A stretch of 64,000 bases of DNA from Chiua virens (Eukaryota; Basidiomycota; Agaricomycetes; Boletales; Boletaceae), in assembly GCA_019787685.1 (NCBI GenBank), contig JAHNUO010000004.1, positions 2,294,001 through 2,358,000 of the forward strand. Reading direction: 5' to 3'. The notes beneath the pieces were generated by a model. The model saw only the letters and a program-made list of their open reading frames with translations, was not told the origin of the DNA and ran no database searches. Made by a program: the position numbers and the translations under genes. The first letter of the stretch is position 1. Each line of letters starts with the position of its first letter. This document shows positions 34,151 through 45,868 of this stretch, piece by piece.

Positions 34151-36077
34151 ATGTCTCAGCGTAAGCAGCAATCTTCGAGTGCACCTTCGGCGAAACGGCG
34201 ACGTGGAGGCCAAGCTCAAGTTCCAGCATTTGGTGCGCCTACCGAGGGCGACACTTCTTTGCTGCAACCGAGCCATTGCCCCTCGGCGACAGCTTCGTCA
34301 ATTCGAACTCTTCCGCAAGCCACTGTGCCTTCGTTGTCTTCACTCGCAGCGCGTTGCTTCGTGATGCACGTTCGAGTACTCTCAGAAAACGAACGATTGT
34401 GGATGTACTCCAAACGCTGTCTGAAGCTTTTGCCTGACACTCTAGTCCCCAAATTGTTTTCTATGTTGCGATCCAACTGCCCAACGCTTCTATCACACGG
34501 ACTCATTGTTTTGGTAAGATTCCAAACTGGAATATCCGTTGTACTCAATATGAGAATCGTTGAAGTATTTCTTGCGTGGACCGTCCCTTGTACTCTCTAA
34601 CGATCTACCTGGCGTTCAAAAACAAACAATTGCGTCTATCACGAATAACTCGGTGCTGAGAGAACTTCATCTAATTGGTTTGGAAAAGTTCTCAGACACG
34701 CTCTTCGCGTCCATATTACCTGCGCTACCCCACCTCCGCGTCCTCGTACTCCGGTGCGACAAATAGTTCTCTCCGAATAGAGCGCTAACAAGGTCACAGC
34801 GGCTGTTCCAAGGTCGGTTCCAAGACGGCAGAGGCGATTGGTAACGCGTGCCCGTCCCTGACCACGCTCAATCTTAATTATACGTCTGTCCCACCTGGGT
34901 CCCTCCTCGGGCCTCTGAACTCTTGCACCAACTTGGAAGTGCTCAAGGTGGCCGGTATCTCGAACTGGGTGAGAACATTGAATGCCCTATCTATCACATA
35001 AATCCAGCATTGAATCGTGTCGGCGCCCCTCTCCAGACTGATGGTACCTTTGTGAAGCTCCTCACTGGACTCGCCCGACAACCCGACTGGACCTTACCCC
35101 ACATGAGAAGCCTCAAATTCCGCCAACTTGGGCTTTCTGAAACATCAATGTCTGTTTTCATCGGACGTTGCCCAAACTTGACCCGCCTGGATGTCTCTTT
35201 TACACGTTTTCATCGTCTTCCACCAACACCCGTCAATTTTGCGCCTGCTCTGGAAAAATTGTCACTCACGTCGGCCGCGCTCTCTAGCATGGATATCGTT
35301 TCACTGATCAGTGCTTTACCAAACTTACATACGCTTTACTTGGGTGCGCTCGGCACCGGACAGGGTTCGTCTGCCTCGATCAACAATATATCCGCCATGA
35401 CAATGACGGATGACACGCTCACATCGCTAATTGATGTCATGCAACACTTTCAACATCTCGAGAAATTCAGCCTCGTCGGGAATACCAAACTAGGACTGAC
35501 ATCTCGTCACGACGAACAAGGCGCGCTCGCCGACCTCATTCGTCGAGTCGGACGAAAGTGCAAGGCATGTTATCCAGGACAAATGTATGCACGCGATGGT
35601 TGACCTTGGATCAACATATAGCACCTCAACCTGTCGAGCATCCCCTATCTTCGATCGTCCGACCTATGCGGGTTGATATCAGAATCAGTGCACGACGATC
35701 CCCCCAAACTCGAAGTACTCGCTATCAACAATACTGGGATCGACGATGATGCGGCGCCATTTCTAGCATCTTGCTCGTCGCTCGTCGTGCTCGAAGTCGC
35801 GGGCACCAAATTGACAAGTCCGTCTTGCGCCACTGTTTCTTTCGCGGCGTGCAGTGCTAAGAGTCCCATTTGTCCTTTTTCGTATAGGTAGTGGGTTGTT
35901 TCCGATTATCGACGCCTGCCCAAGATTGGAGAAGCTTGATCTGACAAGCTGTCGGGGGATCAGGGTGGCCGACCGACGTCGGTTTTTCGAGGTGATGACA
36001 CAGGATGGCTTGTAAATGGTCGAATGGCTGACGGGATGAATCGCTAGGTGTGGGAAAGTGAATGGAAGAATTCCTAG
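34151..36077 (+). CDS. Leucine-rich-repeat (RNI-like) protein, Rad7/AMN1-type
   Basis: Start taken at 34151 (MSQRKQQSSSAPSAKRRR), a basic Ser-rich N-terminus. Several exons follow with LRR units: VLRELHLIGLEKFSD, LPHLRVLVLRCDK, CPSLTTLNLNYTSV, CPNLTRLDVSFTRF, LHTLYLGAL, LEKFSLVGNTKL, PKLEVLAINNTGID, PRLEKLDLTSCRG. The last intron (gtgatgac...atcgctag) joins RRFFE to VWESEWKNS and the stop at 36077. The architecture matches RNI-like proteins of the Rad7/AMN1 sort, often substrate adaptors of ubiquitin ligases, and the tail is typical of them. The N-terminal third (34250-34900) I could not join with confidence, so exon count is uncertain. Confidence 0.74.
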
Positions 36078-36958
36078 TCAAGCTATACGGACGCAGCGTG
36101 GAATCATACGTCATGATGGGTTGTAGTAAGCCCTGTCCATATGCCGCATCAGAATCTTGGTTCGTACATAACAGTCTAATTCTCCAAATACACCATCTAT
36201 CTGTATGACTGATATGACAAATAATGATCCTTCTAGAGTATCGAACTCCCTAAATCACTTCCACTTACGCGATGTCAGCTGGAGGGAAAAACGTGATCGT
36301 GAACTCTGTATAGTGCTCAACGGAGTCGTCATACGCATAACACAATGCATTAGATACACAGTTATCAATGTGTCCGATATTGGTCTCCAAGCAAATCTAA
36401 AGAGGCACGTTCTCAATGAGTTATAGTATGCCATGCCTGACGGCGGGGCATGTCACTGACGTGTCATAAGAATCCGAGTAACAATTGGACGAATTGACTG
36501 TTTGGCACACAGGGACGAAGGAATGGATTGATGGCTGCTGGGCTGGGCGGTGATGATGGAAAAATGTTACCATCAAAATAAGTACATAGATGGGCCTTGC
36601 AAGGGCTCTTGCAACCGACGGCATCGGAGTCACACGCGACCAGTTTGACGACCAACATGCGACACACCGAAGTGAAGTGACTGGTTCTTGCTCAGGGACT
36701 GCCTTCGCCGGCAACGGACCGTAGTATGTCCCCGAAATTAGAACGTGGCATTACCAATGCAATATATGATACAGCTAGAATTCGTTTGCTGGTCGACCGA
36801 GACAAATGATTACAACTTCGAATCCGAAACGGAAAGCCAGATGTCGTGTTATAGTCTAGCTCCAGCGAGGAAATCAGAAATAAAAATAACAGATCGATCA
36901 ATAGCAGAAAAAAAGTTGAATGAAATAAATATACGAATGTCACACACCCAATCACGCT
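36078..36958. other. Intergenic between convergent genes
   Basis: About 0.9 kb holding the 3' flanks of the LRR gene and SLM1, which converge here. No supportable frame or repeat. Confidence 0.45.
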
Positions 36959-38992
36959 CTACTCCCCCGTATGCTTACTCTCCGAGGGTGCAGGCCCAGG
37001 TGCCCCCAGAGATTCCTCGGTGCGACTCTCTGAGCTTCCCTCTCCGTGATAACCATGGCCCGCGTCCGAAGTGTCTCTGACGGTCGAGGTGCCATTCGAG
37101 TCAATATATGAATGATCACGGCCAACTGAGTGTGGGAGCCGGCCCTCGGGTGCTTTCTCATATTGACGCTGACTCGCCCTTCGATGGTTGTTCGTGTGTC
37201 CGTTCACGCTGCCGTCAAGGTCGGCATGATCTAGGGTCGTTTTTTTGTCTAGCTGAGCATAGAAGAGATGGCGAATCAGTGTTTGGGTGTACGAGATGTC
37301 GAGGTCGAAATAACAATGATAAAACAAAGGTCCAGCACTTACCGGATACCCCCTCCCATTTCCAGTATACGAAGGTGACTCTCCCTCTTCGTCGACAACA
37401 GCGTCTTGATATATATCACCGTCGTCGTCGTCGTCATCTTGGTCCTCTTCAATGCTTGAACCCTCGTCATCACCCTCATCTTCTTCCTCGCTGACATAAC
37501 CGACGGAACGGACAGCCGCGTGGACTAGTCCCCCACGATCCATCTGTTCGCTCGCGACGAGATATCTCGCACAGAGCATCCTGATGTCGTTCCACCACTC
37601 CATCATGTCTTCACGGCTTCTTGTTCTGAAACTCCAAGCATGTTGACCAGTCGTGATCAACTTAAAGCTTCCAGTGTGAGTGCCAGTTCCGTCTTTCCTC
37701 CCTTCAATGTGAAATTTGTGAGATTTAGAGGAAGCCGAAGAAGGTGGACCAAGGGTGCAGGCAGGGAGGAAGAGAGAGAAAATAGGAGTATGACTTCCAA
37801 TGTGTTCTGGATCAGAGGAAGCGTATTCGTGTAGGAAACCAGCAGGGGTGAGAACATAATATGCCTCGCGGTATTTTCGCGTGAACCGTTTCTTGCGTTC
37901 CAGCAAACCGGTATGTACCGCAACGACACTCGGATCATCCTTGGAAGGATATATTACTGTCTCCGGGTTCCTCAGGGGTGTCTCCGGGTCGAGAAGATGA
38001 TCTGATCGGGCGGAGAAAGAGATCCACTCTCGGTCGGAGGAAAGGGAAGACATGGCTTCGCCAAGGACGCGCCAGGTGTCTTGGACAGAAGATGACATCC
38101 GAGACTGCCATTCGTCGTAAGTCTGCCAAGCAGACTGAATGGCACGGACAATGCCTTCTTCAAAATGGGCAGAATTTTGCTGCATAATTATTATAGATTT
38201 TTGAAGGGCGTTCTCTTCATGTACTTGTTTCTGAAGTTGACGAGCAACGGCTGTGTTTGCAACATATCTGAAAGGGTTAGGGTCACATAATTAGATAGAA
38301 GGAAAAACATACGGATCTGACTTCGCGGTGACGCTCATTGGCGTATTCTTAAACACGCTTATGCTCGTAGAGAGATCCCCTATCAATTTGGCAGAGAGCT
38401 CACGTTCCTTTGCAACTGACGTAGCGAGTTTGCCGGTGTCATTTTGAACATTCTATGAAAAAATTAAACCGAACACGTCAGAGGGACGAATCAGGGTCGT
38501 ACCTTGATGTGAGCTTTGATCTCTGTTCTGAGCTTCTGAAGATGTTGTACGATTGAGTTGTCAATGGTACGACCGAGACTAGCATGCTGGTCGGCAATAG
38601 CCCTGGTTTTGTCACGGATGCTATAAAAGACATCCTGCACAATACATTCAGGGGGATATAGCATAGAAGGAAGTGACACGTGCCTGCAAGCCACCTTCTC
38701 CGAGAAACTGATTTCCTGCCCTGAAAGGCACTTGTATGACTGCTCTGAGTTTTGTGTATTCGCGCGCAATGTTATTTTGGACGTCCGCAAGGCCTTCGAA
38801 GTAGGCGATGAGCTGTTTCACGATAGCTTTCCATGCAACGAAACGCTCAATCAGGACATCGGAGGGCCTGAGATCTTGTGGGGCGACGTTTTTCTTGATA
38901 AGAGACTGTGAGCGAGAGATTGTACTTCCGTGTTTCGATGTGCGCGAGATGGATGTCGCACGAGATATAGACGCTGCGTCGTTGTAGTTCAT
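36959..38992 (-). CDS. SLM1: SLM1-like PtdIns(4,5)P2-binding TORC2 effector
   Basis: Exons 38992-38684, 38634-38503, 38452-38313, 38267-37343 and 37252-36959 sum to exactly 1800 nt (599 aa). The N-terminal F-BAR-like half contains RFVAWKAIVKQLIAYFEGL, RAGNQFLGEGGLQ, TIDNSIVQHLQKL, IKAHIK, NDTGKLATSVAKERE and the highly conserved IIMQQNSAHFEEGIVR. A PH domain follows (HTGLLERKKRFTRKYREAYYVL to DMMEWWNDIRML). An acidic tract with a run of Asp lies before a Ser/His-rich C-terminal tail. In yeast Slm1/Slm2 bind plasma-membrane PtdIns(4,5)P2 and eisosomes and are TORC2/Ypk1 effectors. The first intron starts GC (CAG|gcacgt) rather than GT. Reading through it gives a stop. Confidence 0.92.
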
Positions 38993-39155
38993 TGTGCTCG
39001 AATTTGTCTCCGCTTGACCGTTGCCGACGTCATAATAGTGTGACGCGTCACATAATCACGTGATTTGTCTGTCACGTCACTCCTCAAACCCGCACGTCTT
39101 CGTCCGTCATATTTTCCATCCTCCGTCAAACTTCTTGTCTACTCTCCGTCGCAAC

Positions 39156-40036
39156 ATGAACGCCGGTGTACAAAACATCATGCTTTCCCTCGGGGCCATG
39201 CAGGGTGCGTCACATTCTCATATGTTGATACGCATGTTTAACTCTCTTTTTATCATAACAGTTGCCCGCAGGAATCCCATTTGACGACCCGGCCGTTCTC
39301 AACTATGTTCGAGTTGGTTACGTTCTTAGTCAAGTTATCATACTCGGCACCTACTTCTATGTCTCATACAAGGTCTTCTCTCCCTTTTTCTGTCAGTCTC
39401 GGAGGGAGTTGACACGTCATCATTCAGATCAAGCAAAAGAACGATCAAACTGTCCTCAAATATGGTGTGTCACCTGTGTCTTCTGAGTTTGACAAATTTT
39501 CACATCTCTTTACTCTAGTCGACACGCCGAACCCAATGGTCAGCCTCCCAGTGCTTTCTGAGACATCTCCCTCATCCATTTTCAGTCGCCTGGGTCTGGT
39601 GGACTTGTTACAACCACTGTACGAGACTATGATCTTTCTGAGACATCAAAGGCCGTGCGTGTACTGCTTGATCCAACCCATTTCCAGGCTCATGTCCTAT
39701 GTTTCAGCTTCGTGGCGCGTACTTCGGTGTCGCCATGATGGCGTTCTTCCACTTGTACATGAAATACACCCAGCCCCTCTTCATACAAGCCCTCATGGGC
39801 CTGAAGAATTTGTATGACGCCAAAGTTGTCGCTATTCACGTACTAGGAAAGGTTGCTGACGGTGACCTCGCAAGGCCGTTCAAGGCGGCGTCGATGTTTG
39901 GTGGTACGTGTATTCCCCTTTTCTAGCATGTACATCCAAGTTAAATTGCTTCCCTGAAGCTGCCGCTGGGCCACAGACTGACGCAGCCTCTATTGCAGAG
40001 GCAGAAAAGAAGGTTGGAACTAAGAAGGAGGAGTAG
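39156..40036 (+). CDS. PHO88: PHO88/SND3 family ER membrane protein
   Basis: Exons 39156-39204, 39272-39372, 39428-39464, 39519-39538 (20 nt), 39586-39654, 39708-39903 and 39960-40036 sum to 549 nt (182 aa), close to the usual PHO88 length. Signature segments in order: GIPFDDPAVLNYVRVGYVL, VIILGTYFYVSYK, IKQKNDQTVLKYV, GLVTTTVRDYDLSETSKA, YFGVAMMAFFHLYMKYTQ, FIQALMGLKNLYDAK and GDLARPFKAA. The C-terminus is Ala/Lys/Glu-rich. In yeast this protein (Pho88, also Snd3) sits in the ER membrane, serves the SRP-independent targeting route and affects phosphate transport. Many tiny exons are normal for this lineage. Confidence 0.93.
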
Positions 40037-40966
40037 ACGATCATATTCCCTGGTATTCTTGCTTTGACGGATGGATATCATTCTTAATATTGCTTCCCCC
40101 GCCTGAGTCCCACCGTATCTTCCAATATCTATCCACATCATCTGAAGCTCTGGCAGGTATGATTGTAAGCCTCCAGCTTGGGAACACCGATCAACAATAA
40201 TAGTAATAGATTGACGCAACATAGATTCCAGTTTGAATTGAATCTCGCAAGGAATTGAAATTAGTTACAAGTTTGTCGTTCGGATTCCGGAGCCGCCACG
40301 CCATGCTGCCGCATGAACTCAGAAATTAATTTGAATGAGGTGAGTGGTTCAACCCGCAGGATTCTCAAACACGAAAGGACTTTCCGAATGTCATTCTCTG
40401 AAAGTAGTGTGATTCCTTATCGTTCACATTCTGAGAACTCATGTTTGCGATGTCTTGGCAGCTTGTTCAAATATTATCGGTTGGCATTTATGGTTCAACT
40501 TAGACTCGTGGCACCGTCACCAAACGTATGAGCATTGTTCATTCCCACACCAGCATCACAAAGGCAGTGTCTCACTGGTCAAGTCATCAGTATTCAGCGG
40601 TGAAAGTTCACAAAACAACTTCAACTTTTTACTGCGGCGGCCGGACTGTTGGGAGCGCTTCGAACGCCGTCGGTGTGCCCAGACGTTTACTGCAGCTGAC
40701 TCATCAGTAAGGCAATGCCTTAGCAACTCACATGATGAACGACTTTGCTTGACGAACGCACCTGCAGTGCGCCAACTTTAGGAAGAACTTGGGACCTGTC
40801 GCTGCAAATATCCCAGAATTCGCACGATATTCACGCTTGATGGCGGGTTTTATTGGCACCGCAAGGCGAACATTCCCCTCTTATAAGCACCTCAATCTTC
40901 CCATCCGAAAAGCAGAATCTTTCTGTTCCTTGTCTAATTTGTCCAAGTAGACATACATCAAGACCC
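40037..40966. other. Intergenic, nothing recognised
   Basis: About 0.9 kb. Short frames only, with no domain or repeat seen. Confidence 0.4.
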
Positions 40967-42687
40967 ATGTCTTCTGCTCTGCAGTATGCATTGACCTACA
41001 TTTTTCAGAATAACTATGTATCTCGTATGTTAATCCCCACTGGTGCAAGGAAGATCGACCTCACAAGCTCATCGTAGTTTCTATGTTTATTGCCGTAGCA
41101 TATGATTTTGGTAGGTGTTTGATTCTACTGGAATAACACAAAGCGTTTACTTTGACAGTCCTTACGTTGCCGAACGAGGTATGATTCACATTACTTTGAC
41201 ATTATGTGCGGAACCAAACTGACAGCCCATGAAGATAGAGTATATCTGGGTCAGCGCACAAATATTTCCAAGGGTGACATTGTCCCTAACAAGAATGTAG
41301 AGCAAACCGTGGACCTGGGTGTCAACACTATTCATTATTGTGTGTATTCTAATGGTTTCCTGGAAGAGATACTTCTCGCCATCATTTACACTGACTCGGA
41401 ATTCCTGTTGTAGGTTCGTTATTGTGGCCTTTTCAATATTGGGTAAATATGCGATTCCGTGAGGGATGTCGTGAACACTAACTCTAAAGGACTGTCAGAG
41501 TCCTTTCCTTTGGTATATTTCAGGTTTAAGTCAATAAAATGATTGTTAACCCCATCAAGGTGGAACTACCTTCATGCCTGCTGTGAAGGTGCATTACCTC
41601 GTGTTTAAGGCACCTTAAAGTCTGCTGATGTTGTGTCTTTATAGACGTGCGTATTAGTCCTGCCCTCAGTTTCAAAGTTTAAACATAACTGTGGGCTGAT
41701 TTCTATTGAACAGTTGTAAGTACACCCATCCACTCTTTCCATCCCTCGCTCCACAACTCCTTCCAGGTGAAATATTGGCTCATATTGAGCTATGGACGTA
41801 TCTTCTTTTTCTCGGCGCAGCCGATGGTGAGTTACAATGTTGCGCTGTGCGTTACTTAAAACAAATGAAGAAATAATGACAGCCGTCATGATCCTTCGCG
41901 TATGGGCGATATATAATCGTTCGAAGATAATCCTGAACATGCTCCTGGCTTTTTTTGTCGTGGAGATCATCTTTTTCAGTGTAGCTGCGAGTGATCTACA
42001 GAATTATTCGTCGGGTACGTATATTGGTTGGATCACGATAAAGGTTGACCACACTAAGCAACTGTTAGAAACGATGGATCGTGTACTGCAATATTCATTT
42101 TGCAACGAGCAATTTTCTTCACCAACCGTACCGCAAGTGGTCGCCAGTGTGCAAATCAGTTTCAGTGCAACGATGTGCATACTAGTGATTGTCCAATTCG
42201 CGAGGCAATCACTTCAAATGTACCGCGTGACAGAACAGTGGCAGCCCAATCGGTACCTAAGGCTCCTTGTCAGCGAGAGCATTGTTTACTTCTTTGCGTA
42301 CGTCCTTGCCTCATCTCTTTCTCTGTCCTGCGCTGTCATACAACTACGCTTACCGCTGAGCTAACGGTAACTTTGCATTACAGCATTCTCCTATACAACA
42401 TCACTAACATATTGGCTGCCTCTGGAAAGCTGCCTCTGACGAATGTTGGGTGGAAGAACATCGTATTTTGGGTCCTCGATTACGTACCCCTTTACGCTCT
42501 AACTCCCCGATTTATCATCAACATACGGAAACTGTATGTGCATGATGTTCAAGGTAGACGTAGAGGTGGGATCGACACCGGCTTCGGCTTGTCGACGTTA
42601 TCCGACCCCAGTGCTGACGGGACGGCGATCGTGTTTGCGGATGTTGGGCCTGAGAACGAGGGTATGGGAACGCTACAAACTGTGTAG
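40967..42687 (+). CDS. DUF6533-type seven-helix membrane protein
   Basis: Start near 40967 (MSSALQYALTYIFQN). Short exons then give VSMFIAVAYDF, VLTLPNE and IEYIWVSAQ, the N-terminal DUF6533 pattern (AYDxxLTxxxEIxYIW). Further on, the frame AVMILRVWAIYNRSKIIL is a family hallmark, followed by hydrophobic helices (LLAFFVVEIIFFSV, ESIVYFFAYVLASS, NITNILAASGK) and the exit segment LTPRFIINIRKLY. The tail GFGLSTLSDPSADG is polar and cytosolic-like. Roughly seven membrane helices are expected. This family is very large in Agaricomycetes and is GPCR-like in topology; ligands are unknown. Several introns in the middle are not placed exactly. Confidence 0.78.
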
Positions 42688-43857
42688 ATGGACACGGTCC
42701 GGTGTGTAGCCGGTGCGTGACCGCTAGGACTCCCGTAAGGAATCTTTCGGTAATCAAATAAAGGCCCGTCTCAAACCAATTTCTACGCTGGAACTATACT
42801 AATGCTTCTTCGGGGCCGTCCGAGTCCGAAGTTGGCAGGAACCTGGAAGGGTTAGATCACATCTAAATCCAACGATAAGAGTAAGCTTTGGAAGAAATTA
42901 CATCGTCATTTCCCCTCGAACAGATAGATGCTGCCGCATAGTCGCTTTACTGTGCTTATCGCAGCCTGGACCTGGTTCCATTGTACGACGCAGCCATGGC
43001 AGGTGCCAGTGGCTTGATCGACACGAAACCTAAATCCTGGAACGCGGCCGGCTCTCACCCCTTTCTCAGTGACCTTGTCTAGACCCATGACAGGACCTTA
43101 GCTCGTTCGGAATGCAAGCGTTTTCTCAGACACAGATCCCATAAAGGTGCGGCACTCCTCCCCTCCGCGATGATCCAGCTGTCTGCATAATGTTAGGTCC
43201 GGAGTCCGGAGTCCCGGTCCGCGCATTGGGCTCGTCGAGCAGTATCTTGGGACGCACGCGCTTGAGTGTTGTCCCAAATGCCATCCCATCCTGACATCTC
43301 CAAGAATGGTATAACTTCCGTATATCTCGGAAACAGACGAATCATGCGATCGACGAGGCGCCCGAGCACGTTTGCAGCACTAATGAGTAACCAATCAATC
43401 CCCACAGGAGGTAGACGACACCGCCATTTGAAATGTCCATGTAGTTCACTCTCATGCGCATGTTCGAGCATGGAAAGTGAGTTGTTATTCGAATGCAAGG
43501 TGTGACGTATGAACCCATTGATGTTCTAGAGTTTGCACCTTGACGGCAGGAGACACTCAAATTGAAACAGATGGAATTGAATCTGGTAGCCGTAGCAGCC
43601 ACCGTGACTCAGGCTGGCAGTCTGGCACTGATATTCCGACTTTGCCGGTGCCCAAATGAAGACCGAGCGTCCAACGTTGACTATTCCTGAAGGGAGAACA
43701 TAACATAACATGACTTTCTTGACGCCAATTCCTAACATCCAAAGGCTGTGAACTGTACCAGATATAAAGCCGCCATGGAATGAGTTCGTCGGTATGGAGA
43801 CTTTGATTCTGCTCTTTCTCAGCGTGCTCACAAGCTTGCTCACCCATTTCGTTTTCC
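42688..43857. other. Intergenic, unresolved
   Basis: About 1.2 kb before the terpene synthase. Overlapping minus-strand frames between 43200 and 44100 are mostly shadows of the terpene synthase first exon or show no recognisable domain. Confidence 0.4.
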
Positions 43858-45226
43858 ATGGCCTTTCTGGTCCAATCTTCCGGAGGCGCAGCATCGTCGT
43901 CGACGAATCTCCCGCCCAAAAAAGATCTGCTCCAGAACAAAGTTGCGACAGACATAGTGGGCCCGCCAGAATTTTGTGCCCAACGTGCTTGCTAGATGGC
44001 CCTGGCCCCGTCGGATTAACCCACACTCCGCTGTGGTCAAGAAAGAGGCCGATGATTGGATAGCGAACTTCCAGGCTTTTGGTTCCAAGGCACAAGACGC
44101 ATCTGATCGGTGCGACTTTGGTATTTTTGTTTTTTTCTGTTCAGAGACCGGGAACTCATTTCGTATTCGAGGTCTGCTGGGTTGTTTAGCCTATCCGACG
44201 GCAAGCAAAGGTGTGCCATGATTCATACATCGACGAAGTAGATCGCTTACCCATCGTGATTCAGAACATCTTAGAGCAGGCTGTGACCTCATGCATGTGC
44301 TCTTTGTGCTCGACGAAGTTTCTGATAGGTCCTCACCACCCGAAGTCCGTAAGCAAAAGGACACGGTCATGGACGCACTTTTCAATCCGCACACACCACG
44401 TCCAAAAGGAGAGTGGATCGGCGGGGAAATTGTCCGTCAGTAAGTCGATTGACCTTCTTCCTGTGGGTCCTCAGCATGGCCCTGACTCGACCATAGATTT
44501 TGGGAATTGACCATACAAAACGCGACTGCAATCTCGCAAAAGCGATTTATCCAGAGCATGGATGAGTATCTTGAAGAAGTCGTGCAAGAATCCATCAATA
44601 AGAGGGAACATCGCGTCCTTGACATCAAAGACTATATTGATGCCCGACGCCGGACGAGCGCATCGAAGCCCGTGTTTTGCATTATAGAATTGGGGCTCGA
44701 CATTCCCGACGAAGTGATGTCGCACCCTACCATTCAGGAGATGGTCGATGCAGCCGTTGATCTGGTCGCCGTTAATAACGTCAGTCCGACTCCGTGTTGA
44801 GAATAGCGCACGGGTTATACTGACGGTGAACTTGAACGCTTTCAACAGGATATCGTTTCTTACAATCTCGAGCAACGACGTGGAGATGACCTACATAACC
44901 TCATCACATGCGTGATGCATGAGCATCGCACAGACGTGAACGGAGCAATGCTGTGGGTCGAAGATTTTCTTCTTGGTGTTCAAGAAAGGTTCCATGCGGC
45001 GAAAGCCGCTCTTCCCCAATGGGAAGAACCCCTGAACTCGCAAGTAAATGCGTATTATGATGGCCTAGGACAATGGGTGCGGGGTTCGGATGACTGGAGC
45101 CACGAGAGCGAGAGATATTTTGGCAACAAAGGCCACGAGATCAAAGAGAACAAATGGATGTCGCTCTTGCCGAAGCAACACACGACAGATATTGGCCCCG
45201 TGCACGTCGATAGTTCTCTGTTGTGA
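43858..45226 (+). CDS. Sesquiterpene synthase (class I terpene cyclase)
   Basis: Cyclises farnesyl diphosphate to a sesquiterpene. Exons 43858-44120, 44172-44210, 44265-44439, 44497-44779 and 44849-45226. After an N-terminal Ser-rich stretch come [28 protein letters not shown] and [16 protein letters not shown], carrying the aspartate-rich DExxD motif (about residue 116). [16 protein letters not shown] and the NSE triad NDIVSYNLE (N253, S257, E261) follow. It reads in frame only if one T of a TTTT run near 43973 is omitted; then exons sum to 1137 nt (378 aa), a normal length for basidiomycete enzymes. The alternative is that the protein begins after that point by another exon. No clear partner P450 lies next to it. 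Confidence 0.87.
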
Positions 45227-45868
45227 CCATAGAATTTGCTACTAGAGATAGATGACTAGGTAAATATATACATGTTAAATTTTAGTACATTCTGAATCTA
45301 TGTTTTCGTCTTATTTAATTTGGTCTTGTCAGCTGAGAGAAAATGTAGCGAGACTTAGCAACTCGAATCATACAAACTTGAGCTATCCGGATTAAAAAAA
45401 AACATGAAGGCGTCGTCACTGGTGCTTGGATGCAGTTGGTTGGCGAAGACTGATGAAGAGAGTGGTGCATCAAGCCTTGACCCTATGCAGCATGTACGCT
45501 CATGGTTTCCCCACTTCCTCATCTCCCTCACCGCGATCACGATTGGGACGAATCCAGTTCAGTGGGTTCAAAGGCGAGTGCTTCGAACTCTCCGCAGGGC
45601 TCCTCTCAGGAATCAGCAATGTCGATGGTTGAAGATTCCCGGAGGTCGATCGAGCCGTCGGAATCTTTGTTGCTTCTTCCACGATAGCGAGAATATCTGG
45701 GATGGCATCCTGTGCACCGCGTCGATGCGCAACTCTTGGCTTCGTGGTTGTAGCATGCTACACAGGCACTCGATCAGACAATGGTTGGATTATAGAAGCG
45801 TTCTGGGCGTACCGAGAAAATGGACTCTCCCTTGCCATATTTCTCAAGAGAGTCATCTGAGACGGATC
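45227..45868. other. Intergenic between convergent genes
   Basis: Lies between the terpene synthase and GTPase genes, which converge. Open frames at 45404-45916 have no recognisable domain. AT-rich 3' flank near 45260-45330. Confidence 0.4.

Noticed and set aside
43526..44095. 189-codon minus-strand frame with hydrophobic stretches
   Set aside because: It overlaps the first exons of the well-supported terpene synthase on the other strand. I considered a TMEM110/STIMATE-like membrane protein but could not find its core motifs.
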